From contig JALMGJ010000002.1 of assembly GCA_023362775.1 (NCBI GenBank), positions 36,295,914 through 36,359,913 on the forward strand: a stretch of DNA of 64,000 nt. Direction: 5' to 3'. The stretch is from Charina bottae. Taxonomy: Eukaryota; Chordata; Lepidosauria; Squamata; Charinaidae. Within the stretch, counting starts at the first letter, position 1. Each line of letters opens with the position of its first letter. Below the pieces are notes generated by a model, which searched no databases, had not been told where the DNA came from, and worked only from the letters and a program-made list of their open reading frames with translations. Shown one piece after another: positions 18,437-28,720 of the stretch. A program made the translations under genes and the position numbers.

Positions 18437-19343
18437 AAGTACGACAGGGCTGTATACTCTCACCCTACCTATTCAACCTGTACGCAGAACACATCATGCG
18501 ACGTGCTGGACTTGATGGAGTTAAAATCGCTGGAAGAAACATTAACAATCTCAGATATGCAGATGATACCACTTTGATGGCTGAAAGTGAGGAGGAGTTG
18601 AGGAGCCTTATGACGAAGGTGAAAGAAGAAAGTGCAAAAGCTGGGTTGCAGTTAAACCTCAAAAAAACCAAGATTATGGCAACGAGCTTGATTGATGACT
18701 GGCAAATAGGGGGAGAAAAAGTGAAGGCAGTGACAGACTTTGTATTTCTAGGCGCAAAGATTACTGGAGATGCTGACTGCAGCCAGGAAATCAGAAGACG
18801 TCTACTTCTTGGGAGGAGAGCAATGACAAATCTTGATAAAATAGTTAAGAGCAGAGACATCACACTGACAACAAAGGTCCGCATAGTTAAAGCAATGGTG
18901 TTCCCCGTAGTAACCTATGGCTGTGAGAGCTGGACCATAAGGAAGGCTGAGCGAAGGAAGATAGATGCTTTTGAACTGTGGTGTTGGAGGAAAATTCTGA
19001 GAGTGCCTTGGACTGCAAGAAGATCAAAGCAGTCCATACTCCAGGAAATAAAGCCAGACTGCTCACTTGAGGGAATGATATTAAAGGCAAAACTGAAGTA
19101 CTTTGGCCACATAATGAGAAGACAGGATACATGGAGAAGATGCTGATGCTGGGGAAGGTGGAAAGCAAAAGGAAGAGGGACCAACCAAGGGCAAGATGGA
19201 TGGATGATATTCTGGAGGTGACGGACTCGACCTTGGGGGAACTGGGGATGGTGACGGCCGACAGGAAGCTCTGGCATGGGCTGGTCCATGAAGTCACGAA
19301 GAGTCGGAAGCGACTGAACGAATAAACAACAAAAAGATAAATA
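18437..19343 (+). pseudogene. BovB LINE reverse transcriptase, C-terminal part
   Basis: Encodes the end of the RT domain and thumb/C-terminus: RQGCILSPYLFNLYAEHIMR at the start, the catalytic RYADDTTLMAE motif near 18553-18590, LQLNLKKTKIM, FLGAKITGDADCSQEIRRR, YGCESWTIRKAERRK and KYFGHIMRRQDTW. A small deletion near 19131-19146 shifts the frame, after which GELGMVTADRKLW and HEVTKSRKRLNE complete it. The endonuclease and N-terminal RT are missing, so the copy is dead. It belongs to the squamate-type lineage. Confidence 0.92.
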
Positions 19344-19344
19344 A

Positions 19345-19384
19345 AGTTCACACATCTTAAAATGGCCAAGGTTCAGAAACACTG
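19345..19384. mobile_element. hAT hairpin MITE, copy 5, right part
   Basis: Continues the element interrupted at 18311, ending GGTTCAGAAACACTG. Confidence 0.75.
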
Positions 19385-19396
19385 GTTACATTAACA

Positions 19397-19674
19397 CAGG
19401 GCTTTCCAAACTTCTCCCATGGCGACACACCAACAGCGGCGCGCAAAAACCCGGAAGCGTCACCGCCACCACTGCGCTTTAAGGTTTTTGTGTGCCGCAG
19501 CGGTGTCCTTGCGTACCGTGCGAAAACCCAGAAGCGCTGATGGCCCGCCGCCGGCACTGTGCACGCGGCCACGCATGGCGGCGCACCATCAGCGCTTCCG
19601 GATTTTGACGCGACACACCTGGGCCCCACAGGCAACACAGTATTGTGTCGTGACACACAGTTTGGAAAGCTGTG
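19397..19674. mobile_element. hAT MITE, GCTTTCCAAACT family (core type 1)
   Basis: Ends CAGGGCTTTCCAAACTT and AGTTTGGAAAGCTGTG, with a perfect duplication CATTAACA (19389-19396 and 19675-19682). The core carries AAAACCCGGAAGCG-like and AGCGCTGATGGC blocks shared with 1699-2054. Confidence 0.92.
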
Positions 19675-19682
19675 CATTAACA

Positions 19683-20844
19683 GAATCTTGCAAGACTGAA
19701 AGTCTTTCTCCCTCCTTTCCTTTTACCCTCCTGAAAACAAGGGAGGGTCCCCTCTGAAACGTTTCCCACACCCTCCCTCCTTCTGTGGGCTGAGACATCT
19801 TTTACAGGCCGGTTGTCCCATCTGCGACTCTCCCTCCCGTCTCCCAAGGTCATTCCCACAGACCGTTCCAAGGGGGGAATAATGGGGATGCTGCAGGGGA
19901 TCCATTGGGCAGAGAGGGGTGGACAGGCAGCTCATTCATCAGGGCATTTGCACTGCTGGGAGAGGTTTCTTCCTACCTGTGTTGACCCATAGAGAAGAAG
20001 GGCCCACCTTCCCCCAAACAGCCAACAGGAGCGGGGCAGATCGCAGCCCCCGATGTATCATCTGCACAATTGCTGCTGAAGCACCCCCAGCGTCCCTCTT
20101 GTCAGGGCCGTGTCACCAGAAGACGAAAATCACCCCATTGCACTCTGCATTAGAAAAATCCAGCGTGAAGCAGATTTGGCTGGAGGAAAGGCAGGCTGCG
20201 TCATGAGGACTTGACCTTAAGCTACATTAACTTAGGAGAATATGAGTGTGGGCATCGCTGGGCAGAGGGGAAGCACTAACCATATTCCTCTTTTGTGGCA
20301 CACGACCCTCGCACGTCTTCCCCCTTCCCTCCCCAGCTTCCCCCATCTCTTTGCACACACAGCACTGCCTGAGGCCCACTTTGAAGGCTCCCCTCGTTAA
20401 ATCTGCTGGGGTGTAACAGAAAGGAAGCAGCTGTTTTGCAGCAGCTTCCTGTGGGGAGAGAGGAGGGCGAGACAGGCCTTTTCCACCACGTTCAGCAAAA
20501 AAAAAAAAAAACAGGAAGAGGTTCCCCAAACAAAACTACCACACGTTGGAACCGTTGGAACCGCAAGCCAGTTGTGTGCCTGATTTGAATGGCAAAGACA
20601 AGAGGAGGAAACGGGAACTGCCTGGAGAGAGCTTTTCCGAGAGGAGCCAGAAACACAAGCGCGTTCCTCCAAGCACATTAGATTCTCTTCCAACCACATC
20701 ACCATGTCTTCTTCCAACAGCCACTGTTTCTTCTTCTTCCGCCTCCTCAAATGCTATTTATATCTCAGCAGGGGATGGCACCGTGCATATATTAGGATTA
20801 TGTCTGCAAACTGAGAATGGCTTACACGGGGGAGATTTCCCTGC
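19683..20844. other. No recognised feature
   Basis: Mixed DNA with an A-run at about 20497-20510. Several open frames, including one on the minus strand at 20397-20750, have no recognisable domain or splice context. The density of recognised repeats is unusually low here. Confidence 0.4.
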
Positions 20845-21189
20845 ATTTTATTTGTTCGTTTGTTTGTTTGTCAAATTTATATGGCCGCCCATCTCACAAG
20901 CAGTGACTCTGGACAACGTACAAGCCTGAATTAAAGAACAATAAATATATAAAACAATCATAATTTAAAAATATAAAAAAGCAGAAGGCAAAAGAGAGGA
21001 TAAATGTTAACTGTGGTAAGGGAGACACCTCAAAATCTCCCTGGACCCTTGGGACCCCCAGGCCTGATGACCTAGCCAGGTTTTGAGGGACTTCCGGAAC
21101 ATTAACAGAGATGGAGCTGACCTCACTTCCGGGGGGAGAATGTTCCATAAGGTGGGCGCCATTTTATCCCTACAACAACCCTGCAACAT
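20845..21189 (-). mobile_element. L2-like LINE ORF2 C-terminus and 3' tail
   Basis: The minus strand encodes APTLWNILPPEVRSAPSLLM and FRKSLKTWLGHQAW, typical of the L2 ORF2 C-terminus, then the 3' UTR and tail (complement of TTTGTCAAATTTATATGGCC). The plus-strand copy at 54555 shares the reading ALWNILPPEIRSAPSLL. Confidence 0.78.
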
Positions 21190-21305
21190 AGGTTGGATGG
21201 ACTCAGCACGATTGGTTCAAAATCACCTAGAGAGCTCATTGGTTGAGTGGGGATTTGAACATGGTTCTTCTGGTCTCAGTCCAACACTTACTGTAATTAC
21301 TAGTC
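21165..21305 (-). mobile_element. MIR-like tRNA SINE remnant
   Basis: ACAACAACCCTGCAACATAGG, AATCACCTAGAGAGCTC and GGGGATTTGAACATGG match the inverted layout of MIR/CORE-SINEs, but divergence is high. Confidence 0.45.
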
Positions 21306-21336
21306 CTGGTATACTAATACATGCACTACTCACATA

Positions 21337-21731
21337 CAGGTAGCCCTCACTTAACAAACATTAATTTAGTGACAGTTTGGACTTATGGCAGTGCTGGGAG
21401 AAACCAGCTCTCACACTTACAACCGTTGCAGCATCCCCGGTCACATGATCACGATTTGGGCGCTTGGCAACCGGTTCGCATTTATGACTGTTGCAGCGTC
21501 CCATGGTTACATGATCACCATTTTCAATCTTCCTGGCCGGCTTCTGGCAAGCAAATTCAATGGGGAACCACGTGATTCGCTTAACCATGTGGTTCACTTA
21601 ACGCCCATGATGGTTCACTTAACGACCACTGCAAAAAAGGTCATAAAATCAGGTTGGATTCGCTTAATGACCACTTTGCTTAGCAACCAAAATTCCAGTC
21701 CCAATTGTGGTTGTTAGGCAAGGACTACCTG
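21337..21731. mobile_element. Tigger-like MITE, full length
   Basis: Ends CAGGTAGCCCTCACTTAAC and GGCAAGGACTACCTG, flanked by TA on both sides. The interior has TTGCAGCATCCCCGGTCACA and GATTCGCTTAATGACCAC, as in the other copies. Confidence 0.88.
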
Positions 21732-21733
21732 TA

Positions 21734-22324
21734 TATTGCCTGGGAGACTCAGAATTTTATTACATTGGTTGTCCCCAATGTGCTAGATTCAAACTCTCAT
21801 CATCCATCCCTCCCTCCCTCCCAAGTTGGACTGCAGCATTTCCAGAAGCACCAGGTTGGGGAACGTGGCTTTAGAGTCAGATGGACAAGAAAGCAGGAGA
21901 AAGACTGAAGGATTTCTGGGGCCCAGTCCTGGGACCAGGGAGATGCAGACAATACTGTGAAAATAATGGGAGCTGAAGCCTTGGGGGATTAGACCAAAAG
22001 CCTTTCTAATCCAGCATCCTTTTTTGCAAAATTGGCCAACCAGAAACACCCAAGTAGGACACGCGGGCAATCACGTCTTCCTGCCTCTGGTGCCTCTCTC
22101 AGTCCTGCAGATAAATATCAACATCAGGATTAAATGCATCTCCCAAGATGCTGCTTTTCCAAGGGCTGTTGCTGCCAATGGTGAGAGGAGCATATGACCG
22201 TTATCATGACTCCAAGGGGAAGAACTTTTTGCAACACAAACAGAGTCCTCTGGCACCTTAAAACAACTTGGTTTTTACTGAATTTGTTTCGTGCACTACG
22301 GGTCCACCTGTGAATAGTCCCTCA
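21734..22324. other. Mostly unrecognised
   Basis: A stretch at about 22230-22325 (CTCTGGCACCTTAAAACAAC, GGTTTTTACTGAATTTG) resembles a common reptilian dispersed repeat but was not assigned. The remainder is unrecognised. Confidence 0.35.
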
Positions 22325-22329
22325 TCAGG

Positions 22330-22384
22330 ATGGTTTTTAATTGTAAGTCGCCCAGAGTTGTTAGAAGTTAGGCGGCCTCTAAAT
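22330..22384 (+). mobile_element. L2/CR1-type LINE 3' tail, split by hairpin MITE
   Basis: TTTTTAATTGTAAGTCGCCC and CAGAGTTGTTAGAAGTTAGG form the tail. It resumes at 22490 (GTATAAATAAATGAATAA) after the hairpin insertion. Confidence 0.65.
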
Positions 22385-22481
22385 CAGTGTTTCTCAACCT
22401 TGGCCACTTTAAGACGTGTGGACTTCAACTCCCAGAATTCCCCAGCCAGCCTCTTAAAGTTGCCAAGGTTGAGAAACACTG
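22385..22481. mobile_element. hAT hairpin MITE, copy 6, internally deleted
   Basis: Ends CAGTGTTTCTCAACC and GGTTGAGAAACACTG, with flanks CTCTAAAT and CTCTAAAG (7/8). Much of the right arm is missing. Confidence 0.87.
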
Positions 22482-22509
22482 CTCTAAAGTGTATAAATAA
22501 ATGAATAAT

Positions 22510-23885
22510 TTCCCTGTGCCTCTAATAAAGTGAACTGCAATCTGCACAAGTAAATGCAATAATAAACTACTCTAAGGGTGATACAGGACTCAGGAATGTG
22601 GTTTGGTTTTTGCTTTAAAGGTGAAAACACATGGAGGCTTCTAGCATTAGCAAAGAAACGGCTCTTCCTGGTCTCTGTCTCTCCCCCCCCACCTCTTCGT
22701 TGTTTGCCTGTTTTAGAAGCTGCCATATTCATCATGCCTCTTTCCAAGTCTCTCGAGAAATCAGCTTGACTCCTGGGTTCTCTGTGGACTCATCCATGCA
22801 ACTTCTTGGTAGCTGTGCAGAAATGCTTTGCCACTGCCTTCTGCCAAGATGCTTTTTACTTCCCAGTCTAATAACCCTGGAATTTCCTTGAGATTTCCCA
22901 GCAAAGCACTAACCAGGTTGACTCTACATAGCTTCTGAGTCTGGACAAGATGGGTGAAGTTAAGATGCCGCCCTCCTCCTCACATGTGCATCTTAAGAGC
23001 CTGCTGATTAATTGCCTAAATGCTAACTTCTATTTTGGAGCAAACTGTGTCTGGCATGCTCCAAAAAATTGCTAAGACAAAAAAAAACACTCCTCCTAGT
23101 ATCAGAGAGACTAAAGATGTTTCTTGAAAGACTTGGTCGCATGAGCGAACACAGATACCCAATTCCAGTTGTTCCTGTACATCAGTTTATAGGGACCTTT
23201 TCGTTGTGTTGTTTTGGGGCTTTTGCAATTTTATTTTATTTATTTTGCTGTTTTTACTCATGAGAACCATGTTGTGATTAAGGATGCTATCATCCCCTTC
23301 ACAAACACACCCCTTTCGGATTCTGGCTGTACTCCTGAATCTTCTAACAATAGCCTGGCAAAAAGAAATATAGCAAGAGGACGTTTTCTACATCATTGTT
23401 TGTATTGGCATGCCAGGAATAGCTTTCCTTGCGTGCTATACTTCTGCAGCCCAAATGCCTTTTAAAGGTCATGGAGGAGGAGGAGGAGGGAGAAGTGTAG
23501 TAACCTGCCTTTTAAGGTAGGACAGTGATTTTCCCTGAAAGTGAACTCACTGGGCTGAATCAGTGATGATGACTTACGTTTATGCACACCGTGAATTTAC
23601 AAGAGATGTAATTAAGGCTAGCAAGCCATTGAAATAGTCTTTCTTCTTCAAGAACACAACCAGCTGAAGAGCGCCAGCGGGTAAGGTGCAAATGAGCTTG
23701 TCTTCGGAAAGCTTTTGTGCCCGTAGGGGCAGATCCTGTACAGGAACACAAGATTGCTCACTACACCTGAAATCCACACGGGGATTTTAGGACCGCCAAT
23801 TGAAACAGCACCAAAGCGTGCAAGCTTTTGAGTGCTTTGCAATTCTTCATCGGGCAAAAGGTATGTGAAGAGGACTGGAAATCTC
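22510..23885. other. No recognised feature
   Basis: Longest low-repeat stretch in the first half of the window. It has a short (GGA)n near 23478 and no coding or RNA-gene signature I can support. Confidence 0.4.
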
Positions 23886-23890
23886 CAGAG

Positions 23891-24015
23891 CAGTGTTTCT
23901 CAACCTTGGCCACTTTAAGACACAGGACTTCAACTCCTATGCTATGCTGGCTGGCTGGGGAATTCTGGGAGTTGAAGTCCATGTATCTTAAAGTGGCCAC
24001 GGTTGAGAAACACTG
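23891..24015. mobile_element. hAT hairpin MITE, copy 7
   Basis: Ends CAGTGTTTCTCAACC and GGTTGAGAAACACTG. Flanks CTCCAGAG and CTCCAAAG (7/8). Confidence 0.88.
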
Positions 24016-24114
24016 CTCCAAAGCTTGCTTGGCTTTTACTGTCATTTTTTGGTTGCTCCAAATAAAGATATAATAATGGATTCTGGATTATTGTTTCGAT
24101 TATTGTCTCATATT

Positions 24115-24598
24115 CAAAGTGCTGGTTATTACCTTTAAAGCCCAATATGGCACGGGACCAGGTTATCTGAGGGACCGCCTCTCCCTAAGGACATCTGCCC
24201 GTCCTACCAGATCAGATAGATCAGCGGTCCCCAACCTTTCTGGCACCAGGGACCGGCCGTGGAAGACAACTTTTCCACGGACCGGGGCTGCGGGTGGAGT
24301 TTGCAGGCGGGAACTAATCACGTGCACCCGGGGGGGGGGGGGTTTGCAGGCGGAAGCCAATCGCGCGCACTGCGATTGCAGGCAGGAGCCAATCGTGCGC
24401 ACGGGGGTGGGGTAATCGTGTACACTGGGGGGCGGGGTTTGCAGGAGGGAGCCCCGCGGCCCACTTCCTAACAGGGCCATGGCCCACAGGTTGGGGACCC
24501 CTGAGATAGATGGACATGTTCCTAGTCCCTTCCCTTAAATGTCGCCATCTTACGGGACCTGGGAAGCGTGCCTTTTTTGTAGCGGCCCCTGGCATGAA
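24115..24598 (+). mobile_element. L2-like LINE ORF2 C-terminus, split by hAT MITE
   Basis: Left part 24115-24213 has CCAATATGGCACGGGACCAG and TATCTGAGGGACCGCCTC. Right part 24512-24598 has TACGGGACCTGGGAAGCGTG. They read as one L2-like segment once the hAT element at 24222-24503 and one duplicated AGATAGAT are removed. Confidence 0.7.
24222..24503. mobile_element. hAT MITE, CAGNGGTCCCCAACC family with CCAAT minisatellite
   Basis: Ends CAGCGGTCCCCAACCTTTCT and GGTTGGGGACCCCTG, with a perfect 8-bp duplication AGATAGAT (24214-24221 and 24504-24511). Same terminal family as 9662-10008. The core has about four diverged CCAAT-minisatellite units (24294-24450). Confidence 0.92.
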
Positions 24599-24599
24599 T

Positions 24600-24787
24600 T
24601 TTACTCAAATTCATGTTCATTACATCGGTGATGCTATCTAACCATCTCATCCTCTGCCGTCCCCTTCTCCTTTTGCCCTCAGTCTTTCCCAGCATCAGGG
24701 TCTTTTCCAGTGAGTCCTCTCTTCGCATTAGGTGGCCAAAGTATTTGAGCTTCAGCTTCAGCATCTGTCCTTCCAATGAGCAGTCAG
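24600..24787 (-). mobile_element. BovB LINE fragment, ruminant-like lineage
   Basis: The minus strand encodes LKYFGHLMRREDSLEKTLM and GKRRRGRQRMRWLDSITDV. Both the 3' terminus and upstream ORF2 are missing. Confidence 0.83.
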
Positions 24788-24829
24788 GCCTTGCTTACCG
24801 CCCCCCAAAAGCTGCGGAACAAGATAAAA

Positions 24830-25420
24830 CAAATCAGGCCTACCCATCGTTTTCTGCCCCGCCTGCCTCTACCCACCGCTTCCACGGGCCCTGCCCCGCT
24901 GCTGGGGCGTTTGCTTGGCCAGCCAGGACGTGCTTCGCTCGGTGCAGCCCGGCAGTTCGTCCAGGAATTTTGCAAAAGCCCTTCTTCTCTGGCCGGCATT
25001 CCCATACACTGCCGGGGTCAGTGGGAGCGAGGGAGGGGTGGGAACAAATAATAAAACCGCCGCAGGATCGCAGCGCCCGCTGACCTGGCCGGGGCCTGAC
25101 AAGCCGCTTCACCCCGGCGCGGTTGCGCAATCTGCCCCCCCCCCCGCCCCCCGCTGCCGTCGCGCTCGACCTCCTGGGTGTCGAGGGGTCAGACGCCGCA
25201 GCGCAGAGCCGAGGCGCCGACCGCTTCTGACATCAGCGGGGAAGCTTGCTCAGGCTGCTGGCCAAGTCAGCTCCGCCTTTCCCTGCCAGCCAGGAATCGC
25301 TCCGAGGCTGGGATGGATCGGCTGCCTTGATCGACGGCGACGGGAGGCGAGGAAAAGGGAGCGGGGAATGACGCCCCGCTGCGCCCAGGGAGCCAGCTCG
25401 CCCTGGCTAGTTACTTTACG
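24830..25420. promoter_or_regulatory. CpG-rich island, possible promoter
   Basis: Dense CG dinucleotides and several GC-box-like runs, especially 25040-25400, contrast sharply with the AT-rich surroundings. GTTGCGCAAT near 25120 resembles a C/EBP site. No conserved exon follows in either direction. An open frame on the plus strand lacks a clear ATG start and recognisable domains. It could be the 5' end of a gene lying mostly elsewhere, a noncoding transcript, or decayed GC-rich repeat. Confidence 0.5.
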
Positions 25421-25424
25421 CCCG

Positions 25425-25480
25425 TGTTTCTCAGCCTTGGCCGCTTTAAGATGTGTGGACTTCAACGCCCAGACGCTGCT
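25425..25480. mobile_element. hAT hairpin MITE, left half
   Basis: GTGTTTCTCAGCCTTGGCCG and AAGATGTGTGGACTTCAACG represent one arm only. It sits at the edge of the CpG-rich island. Confidence 0.65.
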
Positions 25481-25484
25481 TTAC

Positions 25485-25831
25485 ACTCCGCAGGAGGGGA
25501 GGGGTGTTAGTCCAAGGGGGGCAAAAAACCAGGAATCTGGAAGCCCCTTTGTCCGACACGCATACTGACGCGGATTCACAGAAGTGCCGATCTGAGCTTC
25601 ACTTCAGGAACGGAGGAGCCGCCATTGTGTAGTTTTTCCTGGGCCCTCGTGGGCAGCGGCCCCTTCTATCCCAAGGAGGATCCATTCGGAAAAGGGTCAG
25701 AAGGACCCCAGGCAGTAAAACGAATCTGAAGAAGAGCTATTTCTTTGCTGAGCATTTCTTCACCCAAACTGCCATTTCTGGCCCCTTTAGATGGAGAGAA
25801 AGAAAAAATGGCATTGATGGAAGAGGCAGTT
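25485..25831. other. No recognised feature
   Basis: Transition out of the GC-rich island. Nothing was identified. Confidence 0.35.
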
Positions 25832-26015
25832 GAGAGCCAGTTTGGTGTGGAGGTTAAGGGATCAAACTAGAAACCAGGAGGCCATGAGTTCTAATCCCGC
25901 CTTAGTCACAAAGCCAGCTGGGTGACCTTGGGCCAGTCCCTCCCTCTCAGCTCCAGGAAGGAGGCAATGGCAAACCACTTCTGAAAATCTTGCCAAGAAA
26001 ACTGCAGGGATGGAC

Positions 26016-26050
<35 letters not shown>
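25832..26050 (+). mobile_element. Sauria-type tRNA SINE monomer with (CA)n tail
   Basis: Head GAGAGCCAGTTTGGTGTGGA, B-box-like AGTTCTAATCCC, body with GGAGGCAATGGCAAACCAC, and tail CTTGCCAAGAAAACTGCAGG ending in (CA)n at 26018-26050. Confidence 0.85.
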
Positions 26051-26053
<3 letters not shown>

Positions 26054-26311
26054 GTTAGAAGAATAAGGGGTCTTTAAACGGCCTTGCAAGATCCCCTCCC
26101 CACACTTTTTTTTTTAATTTTACATCAACAATATTTCCCAGGGTGGTCCCCAGCTCACCAAACTGCAACTCCTAATATTTCCAATCTGGTTTTTCCAACT
26201 TGGCTCATTCCCTTTGGGATGCAACGTTTCCCAGTCAGCAGGCCATTGGCATGTTGGGGAGGGGAGGGACAGAGAGGAAATGATATTCCCAATATATCTG
26301 GAAGTTGACAA
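26051..26311. other. No recognised feature
   Basis: Short unassigned stretch with a T-run near 26108. Confidence 0.3.
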
Positions 26312-26586
26312 CTAGGCGTGCCATTAATTACAGAGAAGATGAGAGAAAGCCGGCTTCGTTGGCATGGACATGTCCTTAGAGCGGCACCTTCCACTGTCGC
26401 CAAAATAGCTTACCATCTTAAAATCGATGGCCGACGGCCAGGTGGGCGACCAAAACAGAGATGGCAGGACACCATCAATAAGGACATGCAAATTGATGGG
26501 CTACGCCCTGAGGATGCGGATGATCGGGCAAAGTGGTGTTTCAGGATCAGAAAAGCAGACCCTGTGAAAATAGTGGGGAAATGCTA
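26312..26586 (+). mobile_element. LINE ORF2 C-terminal fragment, fourth lineage (RTE-like)
   Basis: Open frame reads RLRWHGHVLRAAPSTVAKI, GRRPGGRPKQRWQDTINKDM and LRPEDADDRAKWCFRIRKAD to a stop at 26585. This is the LINE ORF2 tail layout (RWHGH...GRPKQRW), clearly different from both BovB lineages. (GTT)n follows shortly after. Confidence 0.7.
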
Positions 26587-26669
26587 GGGGGGGGGGAGGA
26601 GGAGGAGTTGTTGTTGTTGTTGACAGGTTGGGAAAGGCTAATCCACACATTTCTACATTCCTGCATGTC

Positions 26670-26735
26670 AGGCATCTCTCTTTCTCTCTCTCTCTCTGTC
26701 TGTCTCTGTCTCTCTGTCTTTCTGTCTTTCTCATT
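26670..26735 (+). repeat. (TC)n/(TGTC)n microsatellite
   Basis: CTCTCTTTCTCTCTCTCTC grading into TGTC-type units. Confidence 0.85.
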
Positions 26736-26830
26736 TATGGATGCATATGACCATCCAACTCACAAAATGCAATTCCAGGCAGTGTACAATAAAAACAGAT
26801 TATAATAAACACCACAAAAACAGCCAAAAA
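26736..26830 (-). mobile_element. L2/CR1-type LINE 3' tail
   Basis: ATGACCATCCAACTCACAAA and CAGGCAGTGTACAATAAAAA are the inverted tail, diverged. Confidence 0.5.
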
Positions 26831-26834
26831 CTAT

Positions 26835-27337
26835 AAACACAAAACACATGATCAGGAAGCCTCACCATGCATCATAGTTCTTACAGAAAAAGCACATCAA
26901 CATCTGGTCCCCATTTCCTGTGTGGACAACCAGATCCTCCCGTAGGGCAGGCACCATAACAGAGAAGGCAGCTGTTAAAGATCCAGGGGACTGCAAGGAG
27001 GGAGGAAAACAACAAGCTCGCCATCCGTGTCCCAGCTTCTCCCCTAATTGTAGACCCCATTCTCCTTTCCCCAAGTTCACGCCTCCTAGGTGCCCTCAAC
27101 TCCCATCACCCTGTCTACTTGACCTGCTTGCTGTTGAGTTGGAAGTTGGGTTCTGACACACCTGGAGGGATAGGATTGTGCTGCGGACGTGTTTTTTACC
27201 TAACCCTGACATTTTCTCCCATGCCCTGAGCCTTAGTGGAGGTAGGAAGAGGACACCTTGACAACGTCAAGCACAGGAATGTTATAGGGTAAGAGTTGTC
27301 CTGACCCTTTCCCTCTTCCAGTCTCTCATTGGCTGAA
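26835..27337. other. No recognised feature
   Basis: Apparently unique DNA. Open frames at 26862-27156 have no recognisable domains. Confidence 0.4.
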
Positions 27338-27349
27338 CTCCTTTCCTCA

Positions 27350-27674
27350 GGGGCGTGGTGGCTCAGCGGGTAAGACGCCAGGCTTGTCGATCAGAAGATC
27401 GCAAGTTCGGAGGTTCGAATCCCTAGCCCCGCGTGATGGAGTGAGCTCCCGTACTAGCCCCAGCTCTTGCCAACCTAGCAATTCGAAAGCATGCAAATGC
27501 AAGTAGATGAATAGGTACCACTTCGGTGGGATGGTAACAGCGTTCCGTGCACGTCATGACCGTAGAAGCGTCTTCGGACAACGCTGGCTCTTCGGCTAAC
27601 AAACGGAGATGAGCACCAGCCCCTAGAGTCGGACATGACGGCACAAATGTGCGGGGGGAACCTTTACCTTTAGC
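27350..27674 (+). mobile_element. tRNA-derived SINE (second family), full length
   Basis: Begins GGGGCGTGGTGGCTCAGCGG, with an A-box-like TGGCTCAGCGG and a perfect B box GGTTCGAATCC, giving a recognisable tRNA-like head. The body has AAGTAGATGAATAGGTACC and GCGTCTTCGGACAACGCTGG and ends in CCTTTACCTTTAG. It is flanked by a 12-bp duplication, CTCCTTTCCTCA left and CTTCTTTCCTCA right, consistent with LINE-mediated retroposition. The strong B box could support Pol III transcription. Confidence 0.88.
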
Positions 27675-27689
27675 CTTCTTTCCTCATGT

Positions 27690-28155
27690 ATTGTAACTAT
27701 AAACCCCAGTATGGCTGGGAACCCTGGAAATGTAGTCCCAATGTAATAATGGACTGTAAGATTAGGGAAGGCTCCATCTGCAAACAGTGCCAGGCAATAG
27801 TTAAATCCCAGATTCTCATTCCATCTAAACTAGAAAATGAGTTGAATCTTAGGCTTCAGGATAATTAACCATATTTTGATTCATGGTTTGGCTTCCTGTT
27901 TTGTAATCAAAACATAAACCACACTCTACTGATTCAGGTACAGCACGGAACTGTTACTTAAGTCCCAGAAATTTTGCATGAGGGATTCATTAAAAGAACA
28001 TGCACGCACGTAGACACACACACACTAACACACTACATGTACTTGGTTCAATATAAACGATGGTTGATTGAACTCAGATGTTACATCTGAATTGAGCCAG
28101 ATCCTGCAGGTTTCATTCTTATTTATGTATTTATTATGGATGCTTCAGTCATGCT
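27690..28155. other. No recognised feature apart from AAGCCATGG-type fragments
   Basis: About 27865-27930 holds pieces of the AACCATGGTTT dispersed repeat. The rest is unassigned. Confidence 0.35.
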
Positions 28156-28461
28156 AACTCTCTGTTTACAGGAGTGTATTGAACAGGATTCATGCATGTT
28201 TAATAAACTTACAGTTGATGGTGAAGAAGTGAAGATTGTAGATAGTTTGGTTGTCTCATACTCAAGAATGCTAAGGATGGAGAATCTGCTGGAGAAGTAA
28301 AGAGTGAAGCAATCCCAGGGAGCAATTGTTAGATAGGATTGTGAAGGATAAGGATATTTCTATTGCAACAAAGAATCAAAACTGTTGAAGTAATAATTAT
28401 TCAATAGCTGTGAAAGCTAGATGAGTCCTGAGTGTTTGTTAGTAGATGGAATCCAGGCAAC

Positions 28462-28520
28462 AATATGTTGGCTTGTTGGCTGGAGAATTCTGGGAGTACA
28501 CATCTTAAAGTGTACTTTAA
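28462..28520. mobile_element. hAT hairpin MITE fragment
   Basis: GGCTGGAGAATTCTGGGAG and ACACATCTTAAAGTG are right-arm sequence. The terminal GTTGCTGAGAAACAGTG is found at 29014-29030, so later insertions split this copy too. Confidence 0.6.
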
Positions 28521-28521
28521 A

Positions 28522-28720
28522 GGGGACGCGGTGGGTTTAACCCGCTGAGCTGTAGACTGCCAATCGGAAGGTCAGCAGTTCGAACCCCACGCAATGAGGT
28601 GAGCTCTCGTTGCTAGTCCCAGCTCCTGTCAACCCAACAGTTCGAAAGCTTTGCAAGTAGATAAATGGGTACCACCTTAAGTGGGAAAATTTGCTGGCGT
28701 CCTGTCGGGAGTCGGTTCCA
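28522..28720 (+). mobile_element. tRNA-derived SINE (second family), variant head
   Basis: Head GGGGACGCGGTGGGTTTAAC with B-box-like CAGTTCGAACCCC. The body (GTGAGCTCTCGTTGCTAGTC, AAGTAGATAAATGGGTACC) is shared with 27350. Truncated at the 3' side. Confidence 0.75.

Noticed and set aside
24915..25568. 217-codon frame across the CpG island
   Set aside because: No clear ATG start, no recognisable domain, and it ends in hairpin MITE sequence. The composition explains the openness.
27350..27431. Possible functional tRNA gene
   Set aside because: The A and B boxes are good, but the head is fused to a SINE body with a 12-bp duplication, so it is a retroposon.
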